A stretch of DNA of 64,000 nucleotides, from positions 1 through 64,000 of the forward strand of contig JAMKCH010007100.1 in assembly GCA_023653785.1 (NCBI GenBank). The letters are read 5' to 3'. This DNA comes from Ophioderma brevispina. Taxonomy: Eukaryota; Echinodermata; Ophiuroidea; Amphilepidida; Ophiodermatidae. Under the pieces are notes generated by a model. It worked only from the letters and a program-made list of their open reading frames with translations. It was not told the origin of the DNA and searched no databases. Positions 1 to 11,185 of the stretch are shown piece by piece. Each line of letters opens with the position of its first letter. Positions within the stretch are counted from its first letter, which is position 1. Position numbers and translations under genes: made by a program.

Positions 1-605
1 CAATACCGGTTTCCAGTTCGTCCATGTTGAACGGGCGAGTGAAACCAGGGTCACCACTATACCTCTTATGGTCTAGTTTGATCTTCTTGGGGTTCTTGCT
101 GCACTTGCCATTGAAAAGCAGTTGGTGGGCAACTTGGTTGGGTGTAACATTTGGCTGATGTGGAGGTTCTGTTGGATCTTCTCGAAGCTTTCGAATGGTA
201 GACCATGCTTTCTTGCTGTTATGGGTCATATCGGGGGTGTGCCAGGTTTTGGTATTTTCCTGGGAGATACCATCCGACACTTTCTCTCCTTTAGCAGTTG
301 TTTTAGTTGAGAAAGGATCAGCTTCAAACATGGTGGTATACTCTTAATAATCTTTAGCACATTCCTTGGAAAGGCCTGGTATGTATTCTGTCCTACAGCC
401 TCCGGGTATGAATCTCCGGGCAGTCTTGATCACTAGTTGGGCAAATTTGTCATACTTATGGCCTGGGGTTTGGAGTAATCCTCTTCACCTTCTGGTCCAG
501 ATTATCAGCGAATCCTTGCCAGTCTGCTTAAAAGGCACTTTGTGTGGTCTTACGGCAATGTTGACTTGGATACGGATTGGTCGATGTTGAGTTAGTGGGA
601 CAGAA
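1..605 (-). pseudogene. Jockey-like LINE fragment (EN-RT linker), cut by window edge
   Basis: On the minus strand this block is closely similar over its whole length to the LINE at 46.44-47.0 kb. Shared stretches include a segment reading FAQLV, then FIPGG, then YIPGLSKE, and a later NVTPNQVAHQLL-like segment that typically lies between the endonuclease and reverse transcriptase of jockey-type non-LTR elements. The frame is broken repeatedly by stops and indels, so it is a dead copy. It runs off the left edge, so the reverse transcriptase part should lie outside the window. The similarity to the second copy is seen directly; the jockey assignment rests on recalled family motifs. Confidence 0.75.
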
Positions 606-1438
606 CCCAGAACAATCTAGCTACACAGGTTAGATTTTTTTTACTAACAATAGCTAGATCAGGGTTGTAACCTCACTATAAAATTTAAGATAAGTTATTC
701 TGAAATTGTGTATAATTGATGTATATCATAGTTGTTTTTTCACATTAGAATTTTAGCTATTGCTTTTGTATTTGTCGTTTTAATAATGGTATAATTGCTC
801 TTTTTTCTTTGTGAAGCGCCTAGAGGCCTCTGTATTAGGCGCTGTATCAAGATTATTATTATTACTATTATTATTATCTTGCCAATCTGCCTGCCAAATT
901 TAATGACAGTCTCTCCGTACATTTGAGCACCTTTAACGTGATCGCCTTGTTAAAACATGGTTTAACATTGTCCCCTTGTGTTGTTAAATTTATGAGTAAG
1001 ACGCCATCTTGAATAAACAATTGGAATGTAAAATTGAGACGACCTCCAGGTCTACTGGAAACTATTGTTTTGTATAGATCTTGGCATAACAAACAATATT
1101 TGTAGGACCAATAAAGCATTTAAAAAAGTTGATCATTTTTTCCTTTAAAAATGGCGGCCATTTTGTTTTCCGCTAAATATCTCAAAACGCTCAATGCTGA
1201 TAGACTGTCAGCAGTTTGATTGTTCAACTAGATGGTCTAAAGCATTAGAATCTGTTGAGAAAAAAATTATAGTAAATATTTCTAAGTTAGAGCAAAAATC
1301 AGGAAATGGCGTCCGGACTATAGAGGCCTAAGCCAGAATACTGTGTCTTTATTGGAATGCACTCATATTGTGCATTCGCAATTGGAGTGATTAAAATATC
1401 AATATGCATTACCGGGCTCACGGCGACCACGAGCACTT
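606..1438. other. No gene recognised; hairpin with ATT tail inside
   Basis: I see no coding segment or RNA gene here apart from the small hairpin and ATT run at 815-877. The sequence is AT-rich with scattered stops in all frames. Confidence 0.5.
815..877 (-). repeat. SINE/LINE-type 3' tail: AGCGCC hairpin plus (ATT)n
   Basis: The octamer agcgccta (815-822) pairs with taggcgct (836-843), followed by an ATT-rich run (853-877). Read on the minus strand this is an AAT run followed by an AGCGCC motif. Similar tails recur at 22.4 kb and 63.9 kb in this window. Such tails are common at the ends of retroposons in marine invertebrates, so I infer the end of a truncated retroposon. Confidence 0.45.
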
Positions 1439-1439
1439 A

Positions 1440-1600
1440 TTCACAATAGAGGTCTTCCACTTCATTCATGCGTAGCTTCTAACAAAAGGTGCTCATTCCC
1501 GTAGTAATCGTCAATCAAATCAAATCATGCGTGACCTCTAAGTACTTGCTTTACGGGCTATTTTGAAATAAGAATTCTACGTGCATGTTGTTCTTTCGAA
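1440..1600 (+). repeat. Dispersed repeat A, copy 1
   Basis: This block matches 2655-2835 in the same orientation. Shared strings include a caatagaggtctt-like start, an aacaaaaggtg core, a cccgtagtaatcgtca-like segment and a catgttgttcttt-like end, with scattered substitutions. No coding content is seen. The pair flanks the tRNA-like relic and the MITE at 1995, so the 1.4-2.8 kb region may be a duplicated or composite insertion. Confidence 0.6.
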
Positions 1601-1858
1601 ATCTTAAACAGAGACTGAGTTTAGTAGTCGTAGTAAAGATACGCCACTTGCAGAAGATACGCCGCTTGCAGAACCTGCAAGGTCTCTATACTTTATATTA
1701 TTCAGTGCAATTATATCAGCGAAATGACTACATGCGTGCAATATCTATATTGAACATAATCATTAGTAAATATGTAAATATACCGTTATATATGCTATCC
1801 GCTAGGAAAGCGGGGGACACCTTTCGGACCTAACACCTATCGCTCCTCTACCAACCCT

Positions 1859-1931
1859 TCCATGATAGCTCAGTTGGCAAGAGCGACGTGCTAGTAATAC
1901 GGAGGTCACCGGTTCGAGTCCGGCCAAGCAC
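1859..1931 (+). pseudogene. tRNA-Thr(AGU)-like relic or SINE head
   Basis: The A box (tagctcagttgg) and the B box (ggttcgagtcc) are textbook matches to RNA polymerase III internal promoter elements. The D-stem pairs (gctc/gagc), the anticodon loop reads ctAGTaa with four of five stem pairs, and the T-stem pairs four of five. The 7-base acceptor arms (1859-1865 and 1925-1931) do not pair, so this is not a functional tRNA. It is a tRNA pseudogene or the 5' part of a tRNA-derived SINE. Confidence 0.65.
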
Positions 1932-1994
1932 TCCCAACACTCATGTGCGCTGGCCATCTCCAGGGAAAGATTAATAAATATTCAACATTAGTTT

Positions 1995-2253
1995 AGGGAG
2001 CAGTCATTATTTATGCCAGGGGGGCGGAATGGAGGATTTCAACTTTTTTTTCGGCAAAAATTGTCGCGTTCCCCCCTCGCTTCCGTTCAAAATGTTCACA
2101 CTCCCCCTTGATCATGCTGATTTCCCCATTTAAAAGTTCATGTTCCCCTCTCTCTCGTTGATGAAAAATTTCACGTTCCCCCTATCTCTTACAATTTTTT
2201 TCGGGTTCCCCCTCAAATCATCCACCCCCTGGCGTAAATAATGACCCCTCCCT
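1995..2253. mobile_element. MITE with degenerate internal tandem units
   Basis: The ends are inverted repeats: agggagcagtcattattta at the left and the complement of a taaataatgacccctccct-like end at the right, followed inward by a G-rich (ccagggggg) segment on both sides. The interior holds about four degenerate 40-50 bp units, each with a gttcccccct core. There is no ORF. It looks like a non-autonomous foldback element with an amplified core. Confidence 0.7.
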
Positions 2254-2410
2254 TACGCGCATCAAACCTATAACACAATTTTAATAACATTTTTCCGATA
2301 TAGTTTTGATAATTCAATAAAATAATGAACCTATAAACAAACACATTAGCTAGGCTTTGACTCACACAGTGCAATCGCATTTGGAGAGAAAGTGTGAAAA
2401 GCTATACAAT

Positions 2411-2562
2411 CAGGTGTAGAAGTAATTAAAGTCCGCCCTACTCATAGTCCGGCTACAACGGTAAAGAATAGGGCACTCGATGAGTTGACTCTTCACGCAA
2501 CATTAGTTTGATGCTTTATTCCGTTATCGTCTATGGAGCCGAGCCCGGACTGTGGCTCCCGG
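2411..2562 (-). repeat. Dispersed repeat X, copy 1
   Basis: It contains gttgactcttcacgcaac and a ttccgttatcgtctatgg segment, both shared in inverted orientation with 11708-11845 and more weakly with 33190-33335. All three copies keep the 'cttctaca', 'gccggac' and 'gagtcaac' landmarks in the same order. There is no coding capacity. The element class is unknown. Confidence 0.6.
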
Positions 2563-2654
2563 TGGATTATAAATGTTTTTCACACCGGCACTGATTGAAA
2601 TATCGATCGAATTATCAGCTCCATAATAGGTAATTATCGAGTAAGGTTTTGACA

Positions 2655-2835
2655 TAAATGTATGATTACAATAGATGTCTTTCACCTCACTCATGCATAA
2701 CCTATAACAAAAGGTGTTCCCGTAGTATTCGTCATTCAGATCAATTTAATACCCGACCTCAAAGTACTTGTGCTATTCAAAGTGTGACCCATACTTTTAT
2801 GCACACATATCCAACATGCATGTCGTTCTTTAGAT
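2655..2835 (+). repeat. Dispersed repeat A, copy 2
   Basis: Direct-orientation partner of 1440-1600, about 1.2 kb downstream, with the same order of conserved strings (aacaaaaggtg, cccgtagta, catgtcgttcttt-like end). Confidence 0.6.
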
Positions 2836-4430
2836 TTAGAAAGTCTCCAGAAATTTGGAATGGACTTTGCCATTCCCGGCAAGATGGCCGCTAATCCGAA
2901 AGGTGGAAGACCTCTATGGGAAGTAGCAATTATGATTTTTTCGATATTTAATTTTAGAAATCGGATTTGGACGGAATAGATTAAAATGCAGATAATTATT
3001 CACGATGTTCGTTTGTATCAGGATTAACTCTGATCTCTGATTGACTCATATCGTGATATAGCATGAAATAACTTCTGAGTAACCAATCAAAATAGACCTT
3101 CTATATACCCGTACAAACCTTTAAGCTTTTCTTACCATGCCTCTGATTGGCTAAATATATCATATAACCAATGTATAACCAATAATATCGGCCGGTTAAA
3201 ATAGGTCAAATCGGGGTTATTATCACCACCGATTTCTGATTTGAATCACCTACTGGTATTCCGGTTTCCAGTCCTAACAATTAAACCAGGATTTACATGG
3301 GATGGGGGCGATTATGTGATTTATGAATGTATACCCATATAATCTAAATCACGGCAGATTTTTCGTTCAGATTATGGTTTGGTTCAGCGTTGTCTTCTTT
3401 CTGCAACAAAAACAAAAAGAAAGGTTTAAATTATGAAATAGAACATGGTCCAAGGGCACATTACAAAAATGTAAAAGGGTAAATCTATCATAGATTCATA
3501 ATCATGATGTGCAAATATATTTAATATTTTATTGTTCAATGATCTATGATAGTGTGCAGATTCGCCATAAGAATAAGACAAATACCTTGTATGAAATTTT
3601 CGGACCTGTTCTTCTATTTTGAATTAGTCAAATATAATTCAAATGCATATTATAAACTATACGTATTAGAGCAAAAATGTAACATTTAAAAAAAGGCGCC
3701 CCATCACCAAACATTTGTGCTATTTTTGTGAGGGGGAGGGGAATGAGGCTGTGAATTGGTTGTTTGTAGATATTATAAACTCCAAATATTGAGGCTTCAA
3801 GGTAAGGCTTCAATGTTCATTTTGAATTAAACATCGTGGATCCCGATATTGAATTACGTTTTTGTTAGTATATGAAAGTGTTATAATGCCAATCGTTTTT
3901 AAAAGCAATAGAAGCTTAGTTTACGACCTTGGATGGGACTAAGTCATCTTCGTAGTAGAGACCAATTTTGGTCAAATCTATTTTTGAAACAAAATTGATG
4001 ATATTGCTTTTTAAAAAAAGTTCATTTTATAAAAAAAAAAAGGTTTGTGAAATGACAGTCATGAAAGAGAGTAACTTTGGCCTGAGGTACCTAAAATTTT
4101 ATTACATTAAATCCAAATTTGTGGCATTCCAAAGTACACATACCCTAAATACCTACCTCTATATTCGCATGCTTCTTACCCAATCATCTTTGTTCATTGT
4201 AGTCGGTTAAAACAACCTCGAAATTTGTGATTGACACCATTTTTGAAATTTGCATTACTGAAATAGTGAAGCTATTTTATTGCCACAATAGATTTTGTAT
4301 TCGGAAATACCTGTCCCTTTTACTGTAATTCTTTTCTTTTGCTGGTATTTTTTATTATTATTTCATAAAAGACCGTGATTGTTTGATGACTAATGTTGCA
4401 GCTCCAAAGCAAACAACAGAGAGAGAATTT
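2836..4430. other. No gene recognised
   Basis: AT-rich sequence without recognisable coding, RNA or element ends. A short string near 3252 (ccggtttccagt) repeats one at the very start of the window (6-17). The open frames here are short and show no family resemblance. Confidence 0.45.
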
Positions 4431-4440
4431 GATTCCTGCT

Positions 4441-4830
4441 ATGACACCAATGAATAGATATCTGTATTCGAGGTATCATTACAACCAACAGCTACCACGG
4501 TCACCACATACCATTTTACTGCCATAAAGTACAGTCGAATTGCATGAACCATTACCCATGATGACTCGTGTGCGGGAAAGAAAGCTGTAAGGAATAAGGC
4601 GATTATTGACGTTTATTGTGACCATATCGGATCTGCATAAGCCTGAAATGACACCAATGAATAGATATAGGTATGTCGTGGTTTCATACAACCAACCGCT
4701 ACCACGATCACCACATACATACTACCAAAACGTACGTACACGTCGAGTTGATGACCATTCCCATGATGATCGGTGCGGGAAAGAAAGCTCTAAAGATAAA
4801 GTGGGTTATTGCAAAATCGGTAAAACAGGC
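4441..4830 (+). repeat. Imperfect tandem duplication, about 207-bp period
   Basis: atgacaccaatgaatagata occurs at 4441 and again at 4648. Both are followed by acaaccaac.gctaccac..tcaccacata, then a ccatgatgat block and gcgggaaagaaagct. The copies have diverged and the second is slightly shorter. Short open frames cross it on both strands but none resembles a known protein. Confidence 0.7.
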
Positions 4831-4839
4831 AGGTGACCC

Positions 4840-5430
4840 GTTATGGGAAAACTGGTGATGTATGGCCGAGTCTCGACTTGATAATCATTGTGCGATCCCA
4901 GAGAAGGTATATAATGGTTCAATCAACAACAAAAAAAGACTGAAATTGAAACATGAAAAAAGAAAGCAATCCAGTATTCGTTAGATTTTGATAAGTAATG
5001 ATTTCATAAGAGGTTGATGCCCGCCCTTGTTATATAGTTCAATTTTATATCGTTATTCCAAAATCTTCATGATGTGGCCGTGTCCAGACAAAAATTCCGG
5101 TTCAGACGTTGTCCAAACATGAAATTACCCCGGATTAACAGTATCATATATGATGGGAGGCAGAATTTCTTGAAAAACATGGGGAGGATAATTGACCATA
5201 TAAAAGGGGGTTAAAAGGTGACTCAAAGGAAGAAAAAAACGTGATCCCATTTGCCAAAATGAGTTGGATATTTCCCACCCTCTCGGATTTACGACTTATG
5301 TATCATATCGGGCAATAATCTTAAAACGTACTTTTCGACATAAGTGTAAAGTTGCTTAGTTGGTGTAGATAAAAGAAGGACGTACTCAAAACCACCAATC
5401 CCGAGAGTTTTTGCACAATTATCAGATGTA
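4840..5430. other. No gene recognised
   Basis: AT-rich spacer between the tandem duplication and the foldback element. I see no coding or RNA feature. Confidence 0.4.
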
Positions 5431-5439
5431 TTGTTTCTC

Positions 5440-6390
5440 TGAAAACAATAAAGAGGGACGTAGTGAAAGAGTTGCGCTTCGGATATTAAAAAATTGTGAT
5501 TTTTTGAGGACACAAGTACTTTGGGCATGATTATCCAAAAATGATGGAAGCACTGCCAACCCCCTTTGATGGATTTCAAGGTTTTATACAGGGGGTCAAA
5601 ATTTAAACTGTTCGATTGTTAGTTTGTCTGGTTACAAGGATTTCAAAAAGGTTAAATAAGTTTACACTATCTATGCTTATAGTTTCGGAGTTATGTGGTA
5701 AAAATGAAAAAATTAGTGAAAAAGGTCAATTTGGTGTTTACATGGGTCAAAAGTTTAAAAGTTGCTTGATTCAGGTCATATGTGGTGCAAATGTTTCCCT
5801 AGCTAAATGATTGAAAATAAGGAATAGTTTGACTTATCTGCTATGCTTAGTATTCACGTTATCCAACAAAATAGGTCAAAGATCATAACTCCAATAGCTA
5901 GCCAAAGGCTGTGACTTGATCGCCCTTTTAGTTAATAAACCCAAAAATTACGATGTCAAAAACTATACTATATTCATTCTATGAGCTGAACCAATAACTG
6001 GACCACGTTTTAGAAAAATTGGAGCACCTTTGACGTTTGACACTGTACAAACCAAAATGACTTTTTCACCCATTTTTACAGTTTTACCCCAAATTCCATT
6101 AACGATTAATAAGCCAAATGTGGTATAACCTATACCTTTTGGAATCCTGGTAACCAGACAAAACATCATGGTGGGCCTGTCACACAATCGGAACATTTTT
6201 AAAATTCTTTACCCCTGTGTAACCTTGAACTCCAAGCTGGGGTTATGAAAGGGGTGTGGCAAGTGCTACATCAAATGTTTTGACTTATCAATGAATAAAG
6301 TACTTGTGTACCAAAAATTACAGTGTATCAAGCATTTGCACACATATGATGGCTGCCACTACAGTTCCCCACTAAATGGTTACCCTCACA
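5440..6390. mobile_element. Foldback element family B, copy 1
   Basis: The left arm (about 5440-5800) and right arm (about 6040-6390) are inverted, diverged copies of each other. Paired landmarks include acacaagtacttt, gatggaagcactgcca / ggcaagtgct, ctggttacaaggattt / aatcctggtaaccag, and aaaaattgtga. The same landmarks occur in the element at 14073-14664. Small frames in the arms are shadows of the palindrome. It is a long-arm, non-coding foldback transposon of unknown superfamily. Confidence 0.7.
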
Positions 6391-6399
6391 TGGTGAGTA

Positions 6400-7440
6400 A
6401 AAATCTTGTTGAGCAAAATTTAACACATTGTCGAGTAGACCGCTCCCATCTGGACGAAGATTACTCCACATAGGAAGGTCATCCCTTGTGTACACCTATT
6501 TTTACAGTGGAGGAGTAGTGTGGAGTAAGGACAGGTGTTACTTGGTTTAAATTGGTAATTAGAGCTTCCTATGACGCAATGAATTACTTGAATTTCACAG
6601 CTATATAAAATAAAGTATATCTGTCCAACAATGAGTTTGGTAAACGGTACACTTTCCCCTTAAATTGTATTGTATATTATTCATCGTGGTTTATTAAATT
6701 ACTTACCAAGGCCATTTGGTGATTACGGCATGAAATCCATACAAAATGCATTCTGGTCCACTAACCACACATAATTTAAAAACAAAAACAGGTTGGTGTA
6801 GGAAAAAAAAACAGTGTTGTAGTAAAATCGGAAAAACACTTAAACTCGGAATGTCGGCGTTCATGTCATGACAATCAGATGTAGAACATGTGGAGCAATC
6901 AAGCCAATTACAGGCCATTAACATGCAGATAATTTCAAGTTTGAAAATATTGTGCACCAAGTGAATGAAGTCTTCGAATTCATTTTATGGTGGCATGAAT
7001 AAATTCAAATCTTTTTCCAAACTTCATTGCATTTTTGTGTACGAGTGATCAAATCTTACAACTTTCATTCATGGTGCGTTATGAATGAAAGCTAGTCTTT
7101 TCAACTTCATTTCATAGTTTTGCATAAGTGAAATTCAAGTTGATTGGGGCAACTTCACTGTATGTTAGGAATGACTAAAGACAAGTCTTCAAAGTGTCAT
7201 GAGTGATGAAAAGCGTTTACAATTATTTTGAGCACCTTTTGTGAGGTGTTATAAAGAAAGCATCTACTAAGCCAAGCATACATTAAGCAATGGTTTCTGC
7301 CAATAATGCGTGCTTGAAATTCACCATTTTCACATAGTACTTTGGTGGGTCATCCTACCTCCTACCGCCCCCCTCCATTTTTCTAAATTCACCAGCCTAA
7401 TGCTTGCACTCGTAAACGTCAGTCTTTTCCATGCTTGGTA
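6400..7440. other. No gene recognised; degenerate ttcattcat repeats
   Basis: No gene or element ends are supported. Around 6960-7200 there are several degenerate, partly inverted copies of an actttcattcat / atgaatgaa string, suggesting an old palindromic element that I cannot delimit. Confidence 0.4.
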
Positions 7441-7444
7441 CAAC

Positions 7445-7852
7445 CAGTGTATGGCGTAGCCCAGAGGGGGGGGGGGGAGCAGGGGGCCGCCCCCCCCCCA
7501 ATTAATGAATTACGGCGGTGAGATGAGCCCGCCGGTTCACTTGAAAAATTCAGGCCATGGCACTTGCAGGCCGGTTTGTCGGCAAAGTATAGGTTAAAGT
7601 TCAATGGAACAGCGTGCGAACAAGTAAAGTTTAAAAAAATCGTACAAAAAATAGCCCTCAGAAGACATTTTAAAGACATATTGAAACCCCAAAATTTTCG
7701 GACCCCCACCGGGGCTCGCCCCTGGACACCCCCCCAAAAACAACCCCCCCCAGGGGCCTAGGCGGGCCCTTGGACCCTACCAATTTTCTCTTTGTCGGTT
7801 TTGAGATGCGACACTGACCCACCCAATATGAAAATCCTAGCTACGCCAACTG
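7445..7852. mobile_element. hAT-type MITE with near-perfect target duplication
   Basis: The left end cagtgtatggcgtagcccag and the right end (complement of ctagctacgccaactg) share the CAGT..GGCGTAGC core that typifies many hAT non-autonomous elements. The flanks ggtacaac (7437-7444) and ggtaccaac (7853-7861) look like an 8-9 bp target duplication with one indel. Inside are long G and C runs near both ends. The open frames crossing it on both strands are not proteins. Confidence 0.75.
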
Positions 7853-8600
7853 GGTACCAACCTCTTGGTGTGATTCCTACATACTTCAAAGTCTTTTTTA
7901 CCGAGAACAGTTCATGACAAAAAAAAAAAGCGTTCCCTGTACCGGAAAAACAAAAACAACCTGTGGGTTGAATGTGAGTGGAAGCGGGCGAAAACGGCAA
8001 CCAATGAAAAGAGCCATTAGTAGTCAGTTGTTTAGCCGTTTGTCGCAACTTTGGACGCAAAGACGGCTGCGGCAGTGGTCATTATAAGATCCGCCCAACG
8101 TGGAGTTTCTCGCTGAGATGCACGCACACTCGCTGTATCTCTGCAAGTTACAAATGCGTAGGACAAATAGATGATAAATCTATTTTAAAAAACAGGCTTC
8201 TTAAAAGGTAACTATGAACATGTAATTACAGCGTTGGCCATGACTAACACCTAACAAATTGCTGTTGTACCTTAAATATATTTAGTATTCCTAGAAAACC
8301 ACCCCCTGACTAATAGCCTATAATTTCTTAAGGTTAAACCTACTCAACTTAGTTTTCCTCTTGGCGGTTGTAATTAGACCCTTTGAAATAGTAGCGAGAT
8401 TACTTTATTCAGGATGGTATTTTTTATCCATCAAAACTTATTGCTTCTGCTGAATACCTTTCACTGGGCAATGTAGGTAGCGTCCGTATCATGGATACAC
8501 ACTCAGCTAAATAAATCCTGGACATCACACAAGCCATATGACTTGAGATTACACAAAAGGAGAACCTTTCAAAATGAGATTAGATAGGAATTACAGTCAC
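7853..8600. other. No gene recognised; expected site of missing SLCO 3' exons
   Basis: The C-terminal exons of the minus-strand SLCO gene should lie here or beyond, but I could not identify any. The remaining sequence is AT-rich spacer. Confidence 0.35.
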
Positions 8601-8622
8601 ATTATACTTCAAAATTCCTTAC

Positions 8623-8757
8623 TTGTAAAGGCTTCAGAATTTCAAAACATATTGCGGCCATGGTAGATGGCGCAATGATATGAATTTGACAGAATTGAAA
8701 ACAAAATGAAAAGATAGCCAAAGCGATATCTTTCGAAGTTGTGCGATAAGGACTCAT
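8623..8757 (-). CDS. Possible late membrane exon of the SLCO gene
   Basis: The minus strand has a good acceptor (ttattgcag) and donor (caagtaagg) around a 43-45 codon open stretch. It reads RTTSKDIALAI, then a hydrophobic segment, then IIAPSTMAAICF. This loosely fits the OATP region around the eleventh transmembrane segment, where an R-x-V...D+s.AlG motif is followed by an I-P-x-P motif. An alternative acceptor at 8753 would keep phase with the Kazal exon only about 90 bp upstream. However, the Cys-rich stretch normally lying between the Kazal domain and this region is absent. The exon call is tentative; it may be a chance open frame. Confidence 0.4.
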
Positions 8758-8848
8758 CTGCAATAACATGATTTTTTTTACCAAAAAACCGAATAAAAAA
8801 AATAAATAAAGTTTAAATAATTATTGTTTATTAAAGAAGTAAAATTAC

Positions 8849-8983
8849 TTAATTCTGACCATGAGCCCACTTGCGTTGAATTGCGTACAACCCGCGTGAC
8901 ATGGAGAAATATACGAAAGACCATCTGCACCGCATACTGGACGGAAGATTTCTTCTGGGCATGCGCACTCACTATTGCAGGTA
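8849..8983 (-). CDS. SLCO (OATP) exon: extracellular Kazal-like domain
   Basis: The exon reads TCNSECACPEE, then FRPVCGADGLSYISPCHAGC, then TQFNASG. This is the Cys-rich Kazal-like module in the large extracellular loop between transmembrane segments 9 and 10 of organic anion transporting polypeptides, rather than a free protease inhibitor. PVCG.DG..Y.SPCHAGC is the signature of that loop. The acceptor (acttaaaag) enters in phase 2, matching the donor of the exon at 9705-9951, and the donor (aagtaatt) also leaves in phase 2. The exon is 135 bp with no internal stop. An N-glycosylation sequon (NAS) is present. The assignment is strong; the exact 3' boundary is less sure. Confidence 0.85.
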
Positions 8984-9704
8984 CTTTTAAGTTGCAATAT
9001 CTCGATTGGCTGATAGCTGTAAGAAAATGGCGAAAGAGTTCCCAGTGACATTTAGAGCGACATACAACACAGCTCTTGGGTAATCATGTCCATTTAAAAG
9101 GAATACTGGTTTTATGGAGTGCTCAAATATGTGGGAGGTACATAAATTTCTCACTCCGACGTATTTTGAGTACCTAACCATGGCATAGGGGACGAGCCAC
9201 CTGTAGCCATGAGACAGCCCGCCACCAACTACTGATCAGACAAAATAAACCTAAAAAATAAGATTCAGTTTTATTCCGTAAAAAACAATCTGATTCCCTA
9301 TCTGCTAGTGTTTGCTTTACACCATAATTTCCCCTCATTTTGCAAACTCTGCCCAAAGGTCATAATCTTGATTATCTAAACGAATTAAACCCTGATTGCT
9401 AAAATAAATTTAACAAGCACAACCATCACTCGATTCGTGTGCTTTTATACCCTAGTATATACGTATTACTAGGCTGCATATATCTCTTATGATTTTTACC
9501 CTCCTCCGGCTTTTATGGCGTATGTATGATGTTTCTATGGCGTATGCATGGAGTATGTATGGGGTATGTTCCAACTTTTAGTGCGCTCGTGTGAAAATCA
9601 GACTTCAATCTCAACCAAACTTGGTGACATTAATAAAATCTTTGAGCAAAGGGACCTAAGGGGACTCGAGACATTTCAGGTTAAATGTTGATTGTTTTGC
9701 TTAC

Positions 9705-9951
9705 CGTGGGGACATGGATACAATGTCCAATTCACTGGAAATGTATTCATTACTGATCCAGTACGGAGTGTTAACACCAGCTACAGGAGAATTCCCACAT
9801 CCAATGAACAGTTGTGTTCCAAAGAAGAAGAAAGCGAAGAAATGACAACTAAAAATAAATCTGGCACATTGCTTGGTGTTAAGTTTGTACTTTCTGCAAA
9901 TGAAAGCTGACACCATCTGGGCTATTGCCACGCACGGAACTATGATCCCTC
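9705..9951 (-). CDS. SLCO (OATP) exon: two membrane segments before Kazal loop
   Basis: From a clean acceptor (ttacttttctag) the frame reads GGIIVPCVAIAQMVSAFICR, then KYKLNTKQCARF, a Phe-rich membrane segment, and FIGCGNSPVAGVNTPYW. This matches the OATP block GG.++PGA..G...GG.++++.KL...+.......F.....C.N..+AGV..PY. The exon is 247 bp, entering in phase 1 and leaving in phase 2 at cacg|gtaagc, consistent with both neighbours. There are no stops or shifts, in contrast with the exons upstream. It encodes roughly the eighth and ninth transmembrane segments and the start of the extracellular loop. Confidence 0.85.
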
Positions 9952-9959
9952 CTAGAAAA

Positions 9960-10992
9960 GTAATTATGATGTTGACAGATCATTTCTACTTGGCCGGCTT
10001 GTCCTGAAGTGTCATTGAACATGATCAGAAACATAGAGAATGATATCATACTTTCTCAGAGGTCAAATTTGAAAGGCAAATATCTGATATTTTCCGAACA
10101 TGGCTTTGGGAACGCCCAAAAACATACTGAAATTGGTTTTAAAATGAAAATGATTAAACACGTATTTTGATTTGCGTTCAATATAATAATAATAATATTC
10201 TTAACAGGAATTGTATTGGTTCCTGCCACGTGCCTAATTCGCAATTTACACTGGGCATTGCGCAATACAGCTGTTCAAAAAAAATGGTACAATCAAAACC
10301 GATTTTTTTTTCAATATTATTCTCAACATAAGTAAATCATTTTGTGTATCATATAAAGAGCAACCACAGGCTTTCCCGGGATTTTTTTGTTTCATCTCAT
10401 TTGCTTGTTTCAATCTGAGATTACTCCAGTTTTAATGCGGAACACAAAAATCGAGTTTGTGCACTTTCTGGTTTAGTGAAAACGGTGAAAGAATTAATTT
10501 AACACTAATTTTATCACCCTTGAACAGATATGAATTCTTTAAAAAGGGATTAACTTCATAAGATTCTAAAGATACAAAACAGTTACGTAATGGGGAAAGT
10601 TGTGATCAGTAAGAGTTCTGGTTTTAAGATAAAGTGATAACATTCGACATACTGTTGTTTTGTTAGAGAGAACATGAGCGTAAGCAACCTGGAAGAGATA
10701 GTTTTTATGGTCTTGAAGTATAATGAAACGAAAATTCCTACCAACACATTCATACTTTGCTTCCCAATTCAAATTTTTATTGCCTTCAACAACTTAGTAA
10801 ATGCACAAAGAATATGCAATATTTTAAACATTTCTTTGGGATTTGGAATGTTTATTTTGGTTCCATTACATTCCTTCTTGGAATGATTTTTAACAGCTAC
10901 CAATTGTAATAATCAAAGCTCTATTTCATGGACGTGCAATAAATATTTTATTGTTTCTATTTATGAAACTAAGATATTTATCATTGACTGAT
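9960..10992. other. SLCO intron, no feature recognised
   Basis: AT-rich intronic sequence between the exons at 9705-9951 and 12006-12170. I see no further coding segment; a short AAT run lies near 10183-10196. Confidence 0.5.
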
Positions 10993-11185
10993 AGACCCGT
11001 ATTCAATAGCCACCAGTTGGTGGACAAGATCACTCATTCCAGTACTACAATACCTTCACCTACTGCAATGATCCCCTGTGCATCGCTAAACAGATCGATT
11101 GACAGCTTAATGTATGTAGTCCTGGAATGTATGCCTCTTGTCCACCAACATAGGCTGGTGGCTGACGTCATATTGAATACGGTCT
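10993..11185. mobile_element. Short foldback MITE in the SLCO intron
   Basis: The left end agacccgtattcaatagcca and right end (complement of ...tattgaatacggtct) are inverted repeats. Inner blocks gccaccagttggtggacaag / cttgtccaccaa..ggctggtggc and cattccag / ctggaatg also pair. The total is 193 bp, nearly all in arms. The open frame that crosses it (10951-11328, plus) is produced by the palindrome and is not a gene. Confidence 0.8.

Noticed and set aside
1859..1931. Functional tRNA-Thr gene
   Set aside because: The acceptor arms do not pair and the anticodon and T-stems each carry a mismatch; only the internal promoter boxes are intact.
8845..9051. Stand-alone Kazal protease inhibitor
   Set aside because: The ATG-to-exon part is intronic. 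The SPCHAGC form of the motif and the phase match with neighbouring transporter exons place it in the SLCO extracellular loop.
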